Counted from the first letter of the stretch, positions 37,527 through 46,912 are shown. The stretch is 64,000 nucleotides of DNA from Opitutales bacterium (GCA_021772515.1 JAJFLU010000005.1:1-64000); one strand, 5' to 3'. Made by a program: numbers and translations. Notes: generated by a model from the sequence alone, not told the origin.

Positions 37527-38730
37527 ATGAAACGAATCAATCCAGCAATCAGAAGTTTCCTAATTGCATCATGGATGGCCTTGCCATTCTTAAACATCCA
37601 GGGAGTGACCGACAATTTCGACTCCGGCAGTACGGGAACCGATGGCCCGATCAGCATTTCTGCCGACACTGTCATGACACTTCCCGCCGATGGCATTATC
37701 AATGCAACCACATTAACCGTGGACGCGGGTTTTACCCTCAGCTTTACCAGAAACGATTTCAATACCCCGGTTTACATTCTGGCCACGGGGCTTGTGACCG
37801 TGAATGGCGACATTCAAGTCAATGGCAGCGAGGGAAGTAGAGTAGTAGGCGGTGTAGGGGGTCAGGGCGGTTTCGATGGGGGCGCTCCCGGCTCCGACGG
37901 CAGCTCACCCGGTGATGGCCGGGGGCCCGGCGGGGGCCTGAGCGGAGAAAATAATACCCATCTTGCGAACGGAGCCGGAAGCGGCTCCTACGGGCATGTG
38001 AGTAATGATTCAACCAGCACTCGAGAAGGAGCCACCTACGGTTCCCCCCTCCTTATTCCGATGATCGGCGGTTCTGGAGGGGGCGGCATCACAGGCGCTC
38101 CCGGATACGGGGGGGGGCGGCGGCGGGGCCATTCTGCTCGCCTCCAATACCGAGATCGTTGTTAACAGCGGCGGCAGCATTACGGCCAACGGTGGTAAGC
38201 ATTTTTCCACCGGATTTAATGGAGGCAGTGGCGGCGCTATCCGGTTGATCGCCCCAAAAGTATCCGGGGCCGGTAAATTACAGGCTCTGGCAATTGATAG
38301 CAACAATAACTCTAATGCAAATAGAGCCGGCAGAGGCCGTATTCGCATTGAATCAATCGACAAATCGGCCATGTTTTTTACATTCGAACCTCTCGACCTG
38401 ACCAGCGTTGGCTCCAACATGGTGGTCTTTCCCAGCCCCATACCGCGTCTGGATATCGTCTCGGCGGCCGGCACGGCGATTACGGAGGGAGAAAGCACAC
38501 CGGTCTCCATTAATCTGCCTTTCAACGCCAGTTCGATGCAAACCGTCACGGTGCGGGCGACCGATTTCAACACAGTGGTCGATATCGATCTAGTCCTCCA
38601 GCCGGAAAACGGATCCCGAATCGTCATCCCTGAAACCATCGATAACTCCGCCGGAGGTTCAACCGACAAAGTCATAAATGTGGATCTACCAGTAAATGTG
38701 CAAACAAAGGTCTTCGTCTGGACCCGTTGA
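37527..38730 (+). pseudogene. Secreted Gly-rich beta protein interrupted by a +1 shift at a G9 tract
   Basis: From 37527 a signal peptide (SFLIASWMALPFLNIQGV region) and beta-rich, Gly-rich chain run to a run of nine G at 38109-38117, after which the frame ends at 38163-38165. The frame one base later continues without a break as GAILLASNTEIVVNSGG, then ANGG and RLIAPKVSGAGKLQALAI, to a stop at 38730. Removing one G (or adding two) restores a single protein of about 400 residues. The joined product resembles large Gly-rich secreted proteins common in Verrucomicrobiota. The break could be a true mutation, phase variation, or a sequencing/assembly error. Confidence 0.75.
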
Positions 38731-38844
38731 GCAGGCTCTGAATCCTTGGCCTTCCAATGCCAGCATGCTGAAAGTATGCAATTCGCCAGCCCCGGGTGCG
38801 TATCTGTTTAGTGTAATGTAATTTCGATTGGGTCGATGATCAGC

Positions 38845-39069
38845 GCACACTGAAGGTGTGCCATTCGCCAGCCCCGGGTGCAACCCGGGGATTCAATGGA
38901 CACACTATCCCAAGCACGCTGAAGGTGTGCCATTCCTTATAAATTACACCGCGATTTTTACCAAAATGTAGGAATGAAACCCCTTCAGGGTTTTAAAATT
39001 AAACGTGGGTCCAGGATCCAGGGGTTTCACCCCCGGCTGGCGAATTATGCCCCTTCAGGGCATTTCGGA
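38845..39069 (+). repeat. Interspersed repeat block, left copy
   Basis: About 225 bp that recurs at 41049-41276 in the same orientation. It contains the palindromic-looking CCCCGGGTGCAACCCGGGG (38872-38890), two CTGAAGGTGTGCCATTC units (38850 and 38919), and the CCCCTTCAGGG units (about 38980 and 39050). The whole 456-bp gap 38731-39186 holds such units, including a GATGTGAAAGATTGTCCGCT copy at 39068 and another CCCCTTCAGGGCATTT at 39125. Short open frames across it are not genes. It resembles REP/BIME-type intergenic repeats (inference). Confidence 0.75.
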
Positions 39070-39186
39070 TGTGAAAGATTGTCCGCTCGGGATCGAAGCA
39101 TCCGCCTGTTGCTGGCTGGCTATGCCCCTTCAGGGCATTTTGGAGGCTATCCACTCACGCTTTTACACTGGACCCGATGAGCAGGC

Positions 39187-40383
<1,197 letters not shown>

Positions 40384-40479
40384 ATCGCCGGTGATCGATT
40401 TAAAAAATAAAAAAAGCGAATTTCGCTCAATTTCCGCCGTTTATCGTATCGGGGGAAGAATTGTGAAAAGCACTAAAGA

Positions 40480-40503
40480 ATTGACATATTTAAATTTGTC
40501 AAT
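40480..40503. promoter_or_regulatory. Palindromic operator candidate between kamA and the ArsR-type gene
   Basis: A 24-bp inverted repeat with ATTGACA at one end and TGTCAAT at the other, around an AT core TATTTAAATT, with a single mismatched pair. It lies near the middle of the 213-bp divergent region, 97 bp from the kamA start and 94 bp from the regulator start. Size and half-site spacing suit an ArsR/SmtB dimer. Both arms contain a TTGACA that could serve as a -35 element on either strand, so binding could block both promoters. Confidence 0.6.
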
Positions 40504-40596
40504 GAATAAATCGTCGATGATTGCGAGTTCTTTTAAGGGTCAAAGGTTGACCGCTCCCCATCCGTCGAATAACTTTAACCTGAATTGACGTAAAAA

Positions 40597-40932
40597 ATGG
40601 CGACCACAGACGAAGAACTGGCCAAGCAGCTTTGGGCGATCGGGGATATTGCCCGCCTCAATATCCTGCGCCTGCTGCCCCGCTCCACCAATTGCGATCA
40701 TGGCAACAATGTCTCCCAATTGGCCGAAAAACTGGGTATGTCTCAACCGACCGTTTCCCACCACCTGCGGATTTTGCGGCAGGCTGGTTTGGTCAATAAT
40801 AAAAAGATGTGCCGGGATGTGTTTTACTGGGTCGACCCCGATCAAGCGGAAACCGTCCTCGCCCACCTCAATTCGATTTTCCAACTCGGCAATCAGGAAA
40901 CCGAGCAAAACAAAAAAGCCGAAACAAGGTAA
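40597..40932 (+). CDS. ArsR/SmtB family transcriptional regulator
   Basis: A 111-residue winged-helix repressor. ARLNILRLL leads into the recognition region QLAEKLGMSQPTVSHHLRIL, followed by the wing and a C-terminal helix. The classic metal-site CxC in the recognition helix is absent, and only a cysteine near 33 (STNCDHG) and one near 71 (KMCRD) are seen, so it may sense something other than a metal. It is divergent from kamA, with a 24-bp palindrome between them. Regulation of kamA is inferred from arrangement. Confidence 0.87.
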   Translation: MATTDEELAKQLWAIGDIARLNILRLLPRSTNCDHGNNVSQLAEKLGMSQPTVSHHLRILRQAGLVNNKKMCRDVFYWVDPDQAETVLAHLNSIFQLGNQETEQNKKAETR

Positions 40933-41008
40933 TCAGCGAGGTATCCTCTACCTGTTCAGCGGAATCTCGCCAGGGTCAGCGATCGCGCACGCTGAGGGTG
41001 TGCAATCT

Positions 41009-41276
41009 GGATGTGAAAGATTGTCCGCTCGGGACCGCAGCATCCTAAGCACACTGTAGGTGTGCCATTCGCCAGCCTCGGGTGCAACCCGGGGATTTCA
41101 AGGGACATTCGTCTCAAGCACGCTGAAGGTGTGCCATTCCTTGTAAATTACACCGCGATTTTCACCGGCATGTAAGGAATCAAACCCCTTCAGGGCTTAT
41201 ATAAGAAAACATAGGTCCAAGAATCCAGGGGTTTCACCCCCGGCTGGCGAATTATGCCGCTTCAGGGTGATTCGGA
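41009..41276 (+). repeat. Interspersed repeat block, right copy
   Basis: Positions 41049-41276 repeat the block at 38845-39069 in direct orientation: CTGTAGGTGTGCCATTCGCC, then TCGGGTGCAACCCGGGG, CGCTGAAGGTGTGCCATTCC with TTGTAAATTACACCGCGATT after it, ACCCCTTCAGGG, and GGGGTTTCACCCCCGGCTGG. The preceding 41009-41034 matches 39067-39092. The gap 40933-41294 contains nothing else. Order of units differs slightly between the two blocks, so they are mosaics of the same family. Confidence 0.75.
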
Positions 41277-41294
41277 AGCGTTCCGCCCCTCGAA

Positions 41295-42284
41295 TCAGTG
41301 GGGATTTTTCTCAAAAATCTCGATGATGTTGTTGTCGGGATCTTTTATATAAATGGTCAGCCCGTAGGCACCGGGGCCGAGTTCGCGGAAAATTGGCACG
41401 CCCGCCTTTTTCACCCGTTCGGCGAAAGCGGTCACATTGCGCACTTCGAAGGCGATGTGATCGACCTGATTTTGGCCGGGCCCGCCTATGGTCAGCCCGA
41501 GGCCCTGCTCCGTCACCACGAGGGGCCGCCCGTCGGGCAGTGGGGAGGCGTCTTTTCGCACTTTGAAACCGAGTATATCGACATAAAAACGCTCCGATTT
41601 TTCGAGATCGCCGACCTGCAATAAAAGATGGGCCAGCCCGAGGGTCTGCGGTTCGTCGGCGGTTTTAATCCATTCGAGCACGGCCCCGGAATTCGTTAGT
41701 ATCCCCAGATAATGCGACCAAACCTCCTGGGCCGGTTTTTCCCATTCGGGGGAAACCCCGGCGATACAATCGGTCACGGCGGCCACATCGTAATCGCGCA
41801 AATAGGCCTCCCGCATGGTGGTTTCGACGCAGGCATTGGCGGTCGCTCCAGTGATGAGGAGCGCCTCGACCCCGAGCATTTCCAGGACGATTTGCATCCG
41901 TGTTTCGTAAAAGCCGCCGAATCGGTGTTTTCGGATAATCAGCGAGGGGTCATCCGCCAGGGGAGCCAGCTCGTCGAGAAGTTGGGCATCCCAGCTTCCG
42001 GCCTGAGCGGAGACGGTTTTGCGCTTCGAGGTATGCGAGGGGAGCCGTTTTTTGCCCCGCCGGTGATCTCGCTCGTTGGGAAAATGCTCCTGGATGGTCC
42101 ATAAAACCGGCATCCCGGCATCCTTGCAGCCCTGAACCAAGCGGCCAATGGGCTCGATCGCCCGTTGGGCGGGTTCGATGTTGACCCCCGAAATGCCCAA
42201 AGTCCCCTTTTCGTGGGCGAAGGCATTCTGCATATCGATGACGATCAAAGCAGTTTTACGCGGATCCAGTATATGCAAACTCAT
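41295..42284 (-). CDS. Fusion of isochorismatase-type cysteine hydrolase and VOC domain
   Basis: A 329-residue two-domain protein. Residues about 8-210 are an isochorismatase-like amidohydrolase with the triad D17 (VIDMQNAF), K119 (IIRKHRFGGFY) and C152 (TGATANACVETT). Residues about 215-327 form a glyoxalase/VOC domain (LAHLLLQVGDLEKSERFYVD, VDHIAFEVRNV, KDPDNNIIEIFEK). The joint coupling suggests hydrolysis of an amide or ester plus a metal-dependent step or product binding on the same chain; the substrate is unknown. Its start overlaps the tautomerase stop by four bases. Its SD-like purines come from the GA-rich tract at that junction. Confidence 0.85.
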   Translation of the reverse strand: MSLHILDPRKTALIVIDMQNAFAHEKGTLGISGVNIEPAQRAIEPIGRLVQGCKDAGMPVLWTIQEHFPNERDHRRGKKRLPSHTSKRKTVSAQAGSWDAQLLDELAPLADDPSLIIRKHRFGGFYETRMQIVLEMLGVEALLITGATANACVETTMREAYLRDYDVAAVTDCIAGVSPEWEKPAQEVWSHYLGILTNSGAVLEWIKTADEPQTLGLAHLLLQVGDLEKSERFYVDILGFKVRKDASPLPDGRPLVVTEQGLGLTIGGPGQNQVDHIAFEVRNVTAFAERVKKAGVPIFRELGPGAYGLTIYIKDPDNNIIEIFEKNPH

Positions 42285-42544
42285 ATTCGCTCTTCCTCTC
42301 CGTCGCCCTCTTCCTCTTCGTCTTCCTCTTTCTCTTCGTCCCTCCCCTTCTTCAAATCCTTTCTATCAACTCCGAGCACTCCGGCGCGGGCCCAATTTTC
42401 GAGTGGCACTTCCTGCAAAACGACGTGCAAACCGTCCGGTCGGGCATTCGCGTGCTCAACCATCGCATCGGTGATCGCCTTTACGAGGGCTCTTTTTTGC
42501 TCGGTCGAACGGCCGGGCCACATCTGGACTGTTACTACTGGCAT
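42281..42544 (-). CDS. 4-oxalocrotonate tautomerase family protein with acidic tail
   Basis: An 87-residue protein. The mature N-terminus should be the catalytic proline (MPVVTVQMWPGRSTEQKRAL). A core of about 62 residues matches the small tautomerase subunit that shifts double bonds in keto-enol acids of aromatic and related catabolism. The last about 20 residues (from RDEEKEEDEEEE) are a low-complexity acidic tail not seen in the family, encoded by a GA-rich simple repeat. It is first in a two-gene minus-strand unit and faces the enolase-superfamily gene across 216 bp. Confidence 0.82.
   Translation of the reverse strand: MPVVTVQMWPGRSTEQKRALVKAITDAMVEHANARPDGLHVVLQEVPLENWARAGVLGVDRKDLKKGRDEEKEEDEEEEGDGEEERI
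42288..42352. repeat. Pyrimidine/purine-biased simple repeat (CTTCCTCT type)
   Basis: An almost pure C/T run on the plus strand (units like CTTCCTCTTCGTCTTCCTC). It codes for the acidic tail of the tautomerase and overlaps the end of that gene next to the isochorismatase-VOC start. A second tract of the same type lies at 49424-49532, also in intergenic context, so it appears to be a dispersed element. Confidence 0.6.
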
Positions 42545-42760
42545 TGAAAAAATCTCCTGTTGTTTCGGATTCGTTGGTAAAGGTCTTTTTCAATGGCAAT
42601 GCTTCACCCGAGGCAACCAGATTTTAAAATACCACAGGTGTTTCCTCTTTCACCAAAATCCCAAACTACTTGACTGTAAACTCCACAGGCGAACAATAAG
42701 CGCCCTCATTCACAAACTCCGGCAGGCGTTCCGGTTTCTCAGATTGTTCCAGGAAAATTT

Positions 42761-43918
42761 ATGAAAATAACTGATTGCACAGTATACTTGGTGGCGGTTC
42801 CCAACCGCCGCCACCACACTTGGGCCAGTAAAATGACGGCCAGAATCGGGCGTCATGCCATCGTTCGGGTCGAAACCGACGCGGGCATCACCGGTTGGGG
42901 GGAATCTCCCGCCGGGATCACTTGGGGAGGGGCCGCCGGGCGCTATTACGGGGAATCTCCCGAGACCGTTAAGCATGTCATTCTCGATCATTTGTTACCG
43001 GCCGTCAAAGGCATGGACCCGAGGCGAATGGGCGAAATTCACCTCGCCATGGACAGGTCCGCCAAGGGCCACCCCTATGCCAAAGCGGCCCTCGATATGG
43101 CCTTCTACGACATCAGCGGCAAGGCATACGGGGTCCCCGTTTCCACCCTGCTCGGAGGACGCCACCGCGAGGGCATCGAGGTCGCTCATTCGCTCGGAAT
43201 CATGGACAACGATCTCTGTGTGGCCGAGGCCGAGCAAGCCGTGGCCGAGGGCGCGCGCACCATCAAGTGCAAAACGGGCCTCGACCCCGAGCGCGATGTG
43301 GACCTCGTCCGCAGATTGAGGGAAACACTGGGCGACGAGGTTAAAATTCGCGTTGATGGCAACGAGGGCTACCGAACTATTTGGGAGGCCGTTGATGTAA
43401 CTCGGGCGCAGGAAGAATACGGTATTTTTATCTGCGAACAACCGGTGGCGGGGGCCGAGGGTCTGGCCAAGGTGGCGGCCCGCATCGATACTCCCGTCAT
43501 GGCCGACGAATCCGCCTGGACGGTCCTCGATATTCTGGAATTGCACGACAATGACGCCGCCGCCTGTTTTTCCTGTTATGTGACCAAACCGGGTGGCCTT
43601 TACCGGGCCAAACAGCAGGCCGATTTTGCTGATAACCTTGAAATTTACTGCGATATCGGCGGCTCGATCGAATTGGGCATCGGAAACGCCGCCAATCTTC
43701 ATCTGGGCGCAGCCCTGCCAAACGCCATACTTCCCAGCGTCTGCCCGGTGACCAAACCGGAGGGCGCCGAGGGGCCAAAAATCGCCGGCATCTATTATCT
43801 GGACGATATTGTGACGGAGCCATTCCGTTTTCAGGATGGCGCGGTGATGATTCCCGACGGGCCGGGGCTTGGTGTCGAGGTGGACCTTGCGAAACTGGAA
43901 AAATACTCCGCCGAATGA
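42761..43918 (+). CDS. Enolase-superfamily enzyme, muconate-lactonizing-like
   Basis: A 385-residue enzyme of the mandelate racemase/muconate lactonizing superfamily that abstracts a proton alpha to a carboxylate. Catalytic lysines K169 and K171 (IKCKTG), metal ligands D199 (RVDGNEG), E226 (CEQPV) and D249 (MADES), and the opposite lysine K276 (YVTKPGG) are all in register for the MLE subgroup, which includes cycloisomerases, racemases and o-succinylbenzoate synthases. The reaction cannot be fixed from sequence. It overlaps the next gene by four bases and heads a three-gene operon. Confidence 0.87.
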   Translation: MKITDCTVYLVAVPNRRHHTWASKMTARIGRHAIVRVETDAGITGWGESPAGITWGGAAGRYYGESPETVKHVILDHLLPAVKGMDPRRMGEIHLAMDRSAKGHPYAKAALDMAFYDISGKAYGVPVSTLLGGRHREGIEVAHSLGIMDNDLCVAEAEQAVAEGARTIKCKTGLDPERDVDLVRRLRETLGDEVKIRVDGNEGYRTIWEAVDVTRAQEEYGIFICEQPVAGAEGLAKVAARIDTPVMADESAWTVLDILELHDNDAAACFSCYVTKPGGLYRAKQQADFADNLEIYCDIGGSIELGIGNAANLHLGAALPNAILPSVCPVTKPEGAEGPKIAGIYYLDDIVTEPFRFQDGAVMIPDGPGLGVEVDLAKLEKYSAE

Positions 43919-44997
43919 GTAAAGTTGCCATACTCGGAGCCGGAGCCGGTGGACTATCCGCCGTGGCGGAACTGACTTCCCGAAAACACCAAGTTCGCCT
44001 ATGGAACCGCTCCGCCGGTGCGCTTGAGCCGTTTCGGGAGTCAGGCTATGTCGAATACGAAGGTATTTTTGGGGAAGGTGCGGCCCAACCCGAAAGTATT
44101 TCAAGTGATCTGGAAAAAATTCTCGATGGAGTCGATGTGATCCTGATTTGCCTGCCGACTTTTGCCCATTCTGCGGTCGCACATGCCATCGCCGACACAA
44201 AATATTGCTCCACCCCCATTATCCTGAACCCCGGGCACACCGGTGGGGCATTGGAATTTCAAACCGTTTTCCATGAACGCAAAATTGCCCCCCCGCCGAT
44301 TGCCGAATTTTCCACTCTCACCTATGTGGCCCGAAAATATCGCGAAAACCGCGTCACCATCACGGGCGCGGCCAAGAGTATCCGGCTGGCGGCCCTGCCG
44401 GGAGGCGAAGAAGCGGCCCGTCTGGGCTCCGAGCTTTACCCGGCGGCAAATATTGTCGGTGACGTCATGGCGACCAGCCTGGCCAATGTGAATCTGATCC
44501 TGCACCCGCCCTGCGCCGTGCTCGGATCGGCCTGGATCGAGGCCACCGGCGGGGATTTCACCTTCTATGTCGAAGGCATGACCCCCGGGGTTTCCCGCGT
44601 GATGAAATCGCTGGATAACGAAAGATTGGCCATGGGAAAGGCATTTGGGCACAATTTGCCCACTCTGATCGAGGAAATGTCCGCCATTGGAACGGTTGAA
44701 AAAAAAGATGCCGAGGGAGGAGAGTTGGTTCAGGCCATCAGCGGCGGTGAGGCCAACCGGAAAATAAAGGCGCCCGACTCGCTCCAACACCGCTACTACC
44801 GGGAAGATTTTGGGCATGGGCTGGTTCCCTTTATCGCCCTGGCTGAGATTGCCGGAGTCGAGACCCCCGTGGCCGCATCGCTTTTAAACCTGGGAGAAGC
44901 CCTCACAGGAAAAGACTTTCGGACCACGGGCAGGAATGCAGCAAAAATGGGTATCGCCGGGCTCGACAAGAATGCTCTTCTGGAAAAAATCAATTAA
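43915..44997 (+). CDS. NAD(P)-binding octopine/nopaline dehydrogenase family protein
   Basis: A 360-residue oxidoreductase. The N-terminal Rossmann domain has GAGAGG (8-13) in VAILGAGAGGLSAVAEL. The C-terminal helical domain has NVNLILHPPCAVLGSAWIEA, with the catalytic-histidine region typical of opine dehydrogenases, and FYVEGMTPGVSRVM. Opine dehydrogenases join an amino acid to a keto acid by reductive amination, or do the reverse. The gene overlaps the enolase-superfamily gene by ATGA and precedes the DpaA-like gene by 12 bp, so all three likely share one pathway. Confidence 0.85.
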   Translation: MSKVAILGAGAGGLSAVAELTSRKHQVRLWNRSAGALEPFRESGYVEYEGIFGEGAAQPESISSDLEKILDGVDVILICLPTFAHSAVAHAIADTKYCSTPIILNPGHTGGALEFQTVFHERKIAPPPIAEFSTLTYVARKYRENRVTITGAAKSIRLAALPGGEEAARLGSELYPAANIVGDVMATSLANVNLILHPPCAVLGSAWIEATGGDFTFYVEGMTPGVSRVMKSLDNERLAMGKAFGHNLPTLIEEMSAIGTVEKKDAEGGELVQAISGGEANRKIKAPDSLQHRYYREDFGHGLVPFIALAEIAGVETPVAASLLNLGEALTGKDFRTTGRNAAKMGIAGLDKNALLEKIN

Positions 44998-45009
44998 CCC
45001 AGTTATTCG

Positions 45010-45915
45010 ATGAACGAAACCAATAAAGAGAGCAGTGTGGACTGGAGCAGCCTCATCATCGCGGTGGTGGGTGGCGACGCCAGAGAACGCGAAATCGCCC
45101 GGCTGGCCGCTTCAACAGGCGCCAGGGTACGAGCTTTCGGGTTTCCCTGGCCGGAGGGAGGCATTGCGGGGGTTGAAAAAATGGAGACTGCCAGCGCTGC
45201 TTTGGAGGGTGCCCATTTCGCACTTTTTCCGATTCCCGGCATGGGCTTGGACGGCTCCCTTTTCGGCACCGAAACGATTATTCCAGATCGCGAGTTACTG
45301 AGCGTCCTGCAGCCCGGCGCCCATATCATTCTCGGCACACCCGACGAGGGCTTGAAACAGGCCGCCGATTCGCTCGGGCTCGGTTTGCACGAATACGAGT
45401 CGGACAAAGAGCTGATGCTGATGCGAATGCCCGCGATTGTGGAAGGCGCCCTCAAGTTGGCCATCGAAAACACCGATCGCACCCTGCATGAATCGGAGGT
45501 CTGCGTGGTCGGCTACGGAAACATCGGGGCCATGCTGACGCGGGTTTTGGTTTTGCTGGGGGCAAAGGTCACAATGGCGGCCAGAAAACCGGTGGCCCGG
45601 GCCGATGCCCGCAATGTCGGAGCCCGGACAACCCATACCGATGACCTCGAAGCCATCGCCCCAAAACTCGACATCCTTTTTTCAACCGTCCCCACGCGAA
45701 TCGTGACCCCCTGCGTTCTCGATAAACTCCCGCCCCACGCCCTCGTCATGGATCTCTCGGCCCCTCCCGGCGGTGTCGATCTCGATTACGCCAAAAAGAT
45801 CGACCTGCCAGCAATATGGGCACGCGGGCTCGGCAAAAGAGCCCCCGTAACCGTAGGAGCCAGCCAGTGGAAAGGCATCTCCGAACGCATCCAGACGATA
45901 TTGAAAGGCGACTGA
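45010..45915 (+). CDS. Dipicolinate synthase subunit A-like protein
   Basis: A 301-residue two-domain NAD(P)-binding protein resembling Bacillus SpoVFA/DpaA. GGDAREREIARL (21-32) opens the N-terminal domain. PAIVEGALKLAIENTDRTLH (141-160) matches the conserved linker helix, VVGYGNIGAML (167-177) is the nucleotide loop, and VMDLSAPPGGVDLDYAKK precedes the end. In spore formers DpaA works with DpaB, a flavoprotein absent here, and no sporulation genes are seen. Its operon with an opine-dehydrogenase-like and an enolase-superfamily enzyme suggests another carboxylated-heterocycle or amino-acid-derived product. The last 22 codons have a diverged copy at 47379-47447. Confidence 0.82.
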   Translation: MNETNKESSVDWSSLIIAVVGGDAREREIARLAASTGARVRAFGFPWPEGGIAGVEKMETASAALEGAHFALFPIPGMGLDGSLFGTETIIPDRELLSVLQPGAHIILGTPDEGLKQAADSLGLGLHEYESDKELMLMRMPAIVEGALKLAIENTDRTLHESEVCVVGYGNIGAMLTRVLVLLGAKVTMAARKPVARADARNVGARTTHTDDLEAIAPKLDILFSTVPTRIVTPCVLDKLPPHALVMDLSAPPGGVDLDYAKKIDLPAIWARGLGKRAPVTVGASQWKGISERIQTILKGD

Positions 45916-46104
45916 AATTTCAGGCTGCTCTAACGAAAACATTTGTTGGAGGATCAGGGAATATTTGAATTTGGGCTTTCCAAAGTTTATTATGTGGATA
46001 AACATGGGAATTTCTTGCTGAAGTGAGACTCCAAGAATGGGTTGTGAAATGGGAATCGTTAATTGTTGTAAATAGTTGGAAGGTGGCATAAGCTATAAAT
46101 TATA

Positions 46105-46335
46105 ATGGAATCCATTTTTGAGACAGAGAAGAAGGCCTATGAAAACGCATTGCCGAAACTGCTCAGGGAAGAAGGTAAGTTTGCCCTGATTAGGGAAGAC
46201 AATCTTGTAGGAGTTTATGAAACCTATGAAGACGCGCTAAAGTTTGGATACGAAAAATTTGGACTTGAACCGTTTTTTATCAAACGGATCCAGCAATTTG
46301 AAGAAACCAATTATATACTGAGTTTCCCGCGCTGA
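46105..46335 (+). CDS. Small conserved protein preceding a retropepsin-like protease
   Basis: A 76-residue acidic protein without membrane segments. The pattern GKFALIREDNLVGVYETYED then ALKFGYEKFGLEPFFIKRI is one I recall from many small bacterial proteins of unknown function that are encoded next to retropepsin-like genes. The stop codon shares its last base with the ATG of the protease gene (TGATG), so the two are translationally coupled. Possibly a partner or substrate; not shown. Confidence 0.68.
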   Translation: MESIFETEKKAYENALPKLLREEGKFALIREDNLVGVYETYEDALKFGYEKFGLEPFFIKRIQQFEETNYILSFPR

Positions 46336-46772
46336 TGCCGATCTTGACCCTGGAAAATAGTGCCGGTGGCCCAATATGCGATCTTATGGTTGGAGTCAGT
46401 GCGCCGCGAGATCAAGCCTTGCGTAGCGAGAATTTACCGATTCCTCAGCCGGTTCGCGCACGGGGTTTAGTTGATACCGGCGCGTCTAGCACCTGTGTCG
46501 ACCCACAAATTCTTGCGGCCCTGAAAATTTCACCTAAAGGGTTGATTCCTATGATTACGCCTTCGACCGGCTCAATTCCAGTAGACGCTCCTGTTTACGA
46601 TGTCTCTCTAACCATTGTTTTGCCTCGAATGAGTTATACCTTCAACGCTCATTCTGTCATTGAAAGTTCATTGAATCACCAGGGATTTAGTATTTTGATC
46701 GGACGTGATATTTTATCACACGGCATGTTGATTTACCAAGGAGTTGCGGGCGGGTTTCAGTTAATTTTTTAA
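46335..46772 (+). CDS. Retropepsin-like aspartyl protease family protein
   Basis: A 145-residue protein with one aspartyl-protease half: VDTGASSTCVD holds the catalytic DTG, and FSILIGRDIL resembles the hydrophobic-hydrophobic-Gly motif of retropepsins. Such proteins act as homodimers, one Asp from each chain. There is no signal peptide, so action is presumably cytoplasmic. It overlaps the preceding small gene by one base. The natural substrate of this bacterial group is not known to me. Confidence 0.75.
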   Translation: MPILTLENSAGGPICDLMVGVSAPRDQALRSENLPIPQPVRARGLVDTGASSTCVDPQILAALKISPKGLIPMITPSTGSIPVDAPVYDVSLTIVLPRMSYTFNAHSVIESSLNHQGFSILIGRDILSHGMLIYQGVAGGFQLIF

Positions 46773-46912
46773 CCTCAAGAGGACTGTTTATTCTGGCAAC
46801 TAGGGAATTGATGAGCCAATAACTCAGAACCTCTTGGGAGAGCCGAAACCGTACAGATTTCCAAAGCCATTCGGGCGGGCGGAATTTTATTTTTGAGATT
46901 TCAAAAAAAACA

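Noticed and set aside
42761-45915. Opine metallophore biosynthesis cluster
   Set aside because: There is no nicotianamine-synthase-like gene or metallophore transporter; only the opine-dehydrogenase fold matches.
45010-45915. Sporulation locus because of the DpaA-like gene
   Set aside because: No DpaB or other spore genes; yidC with a large periplasmic domain and surface features indicate a diderm non-spore-former.
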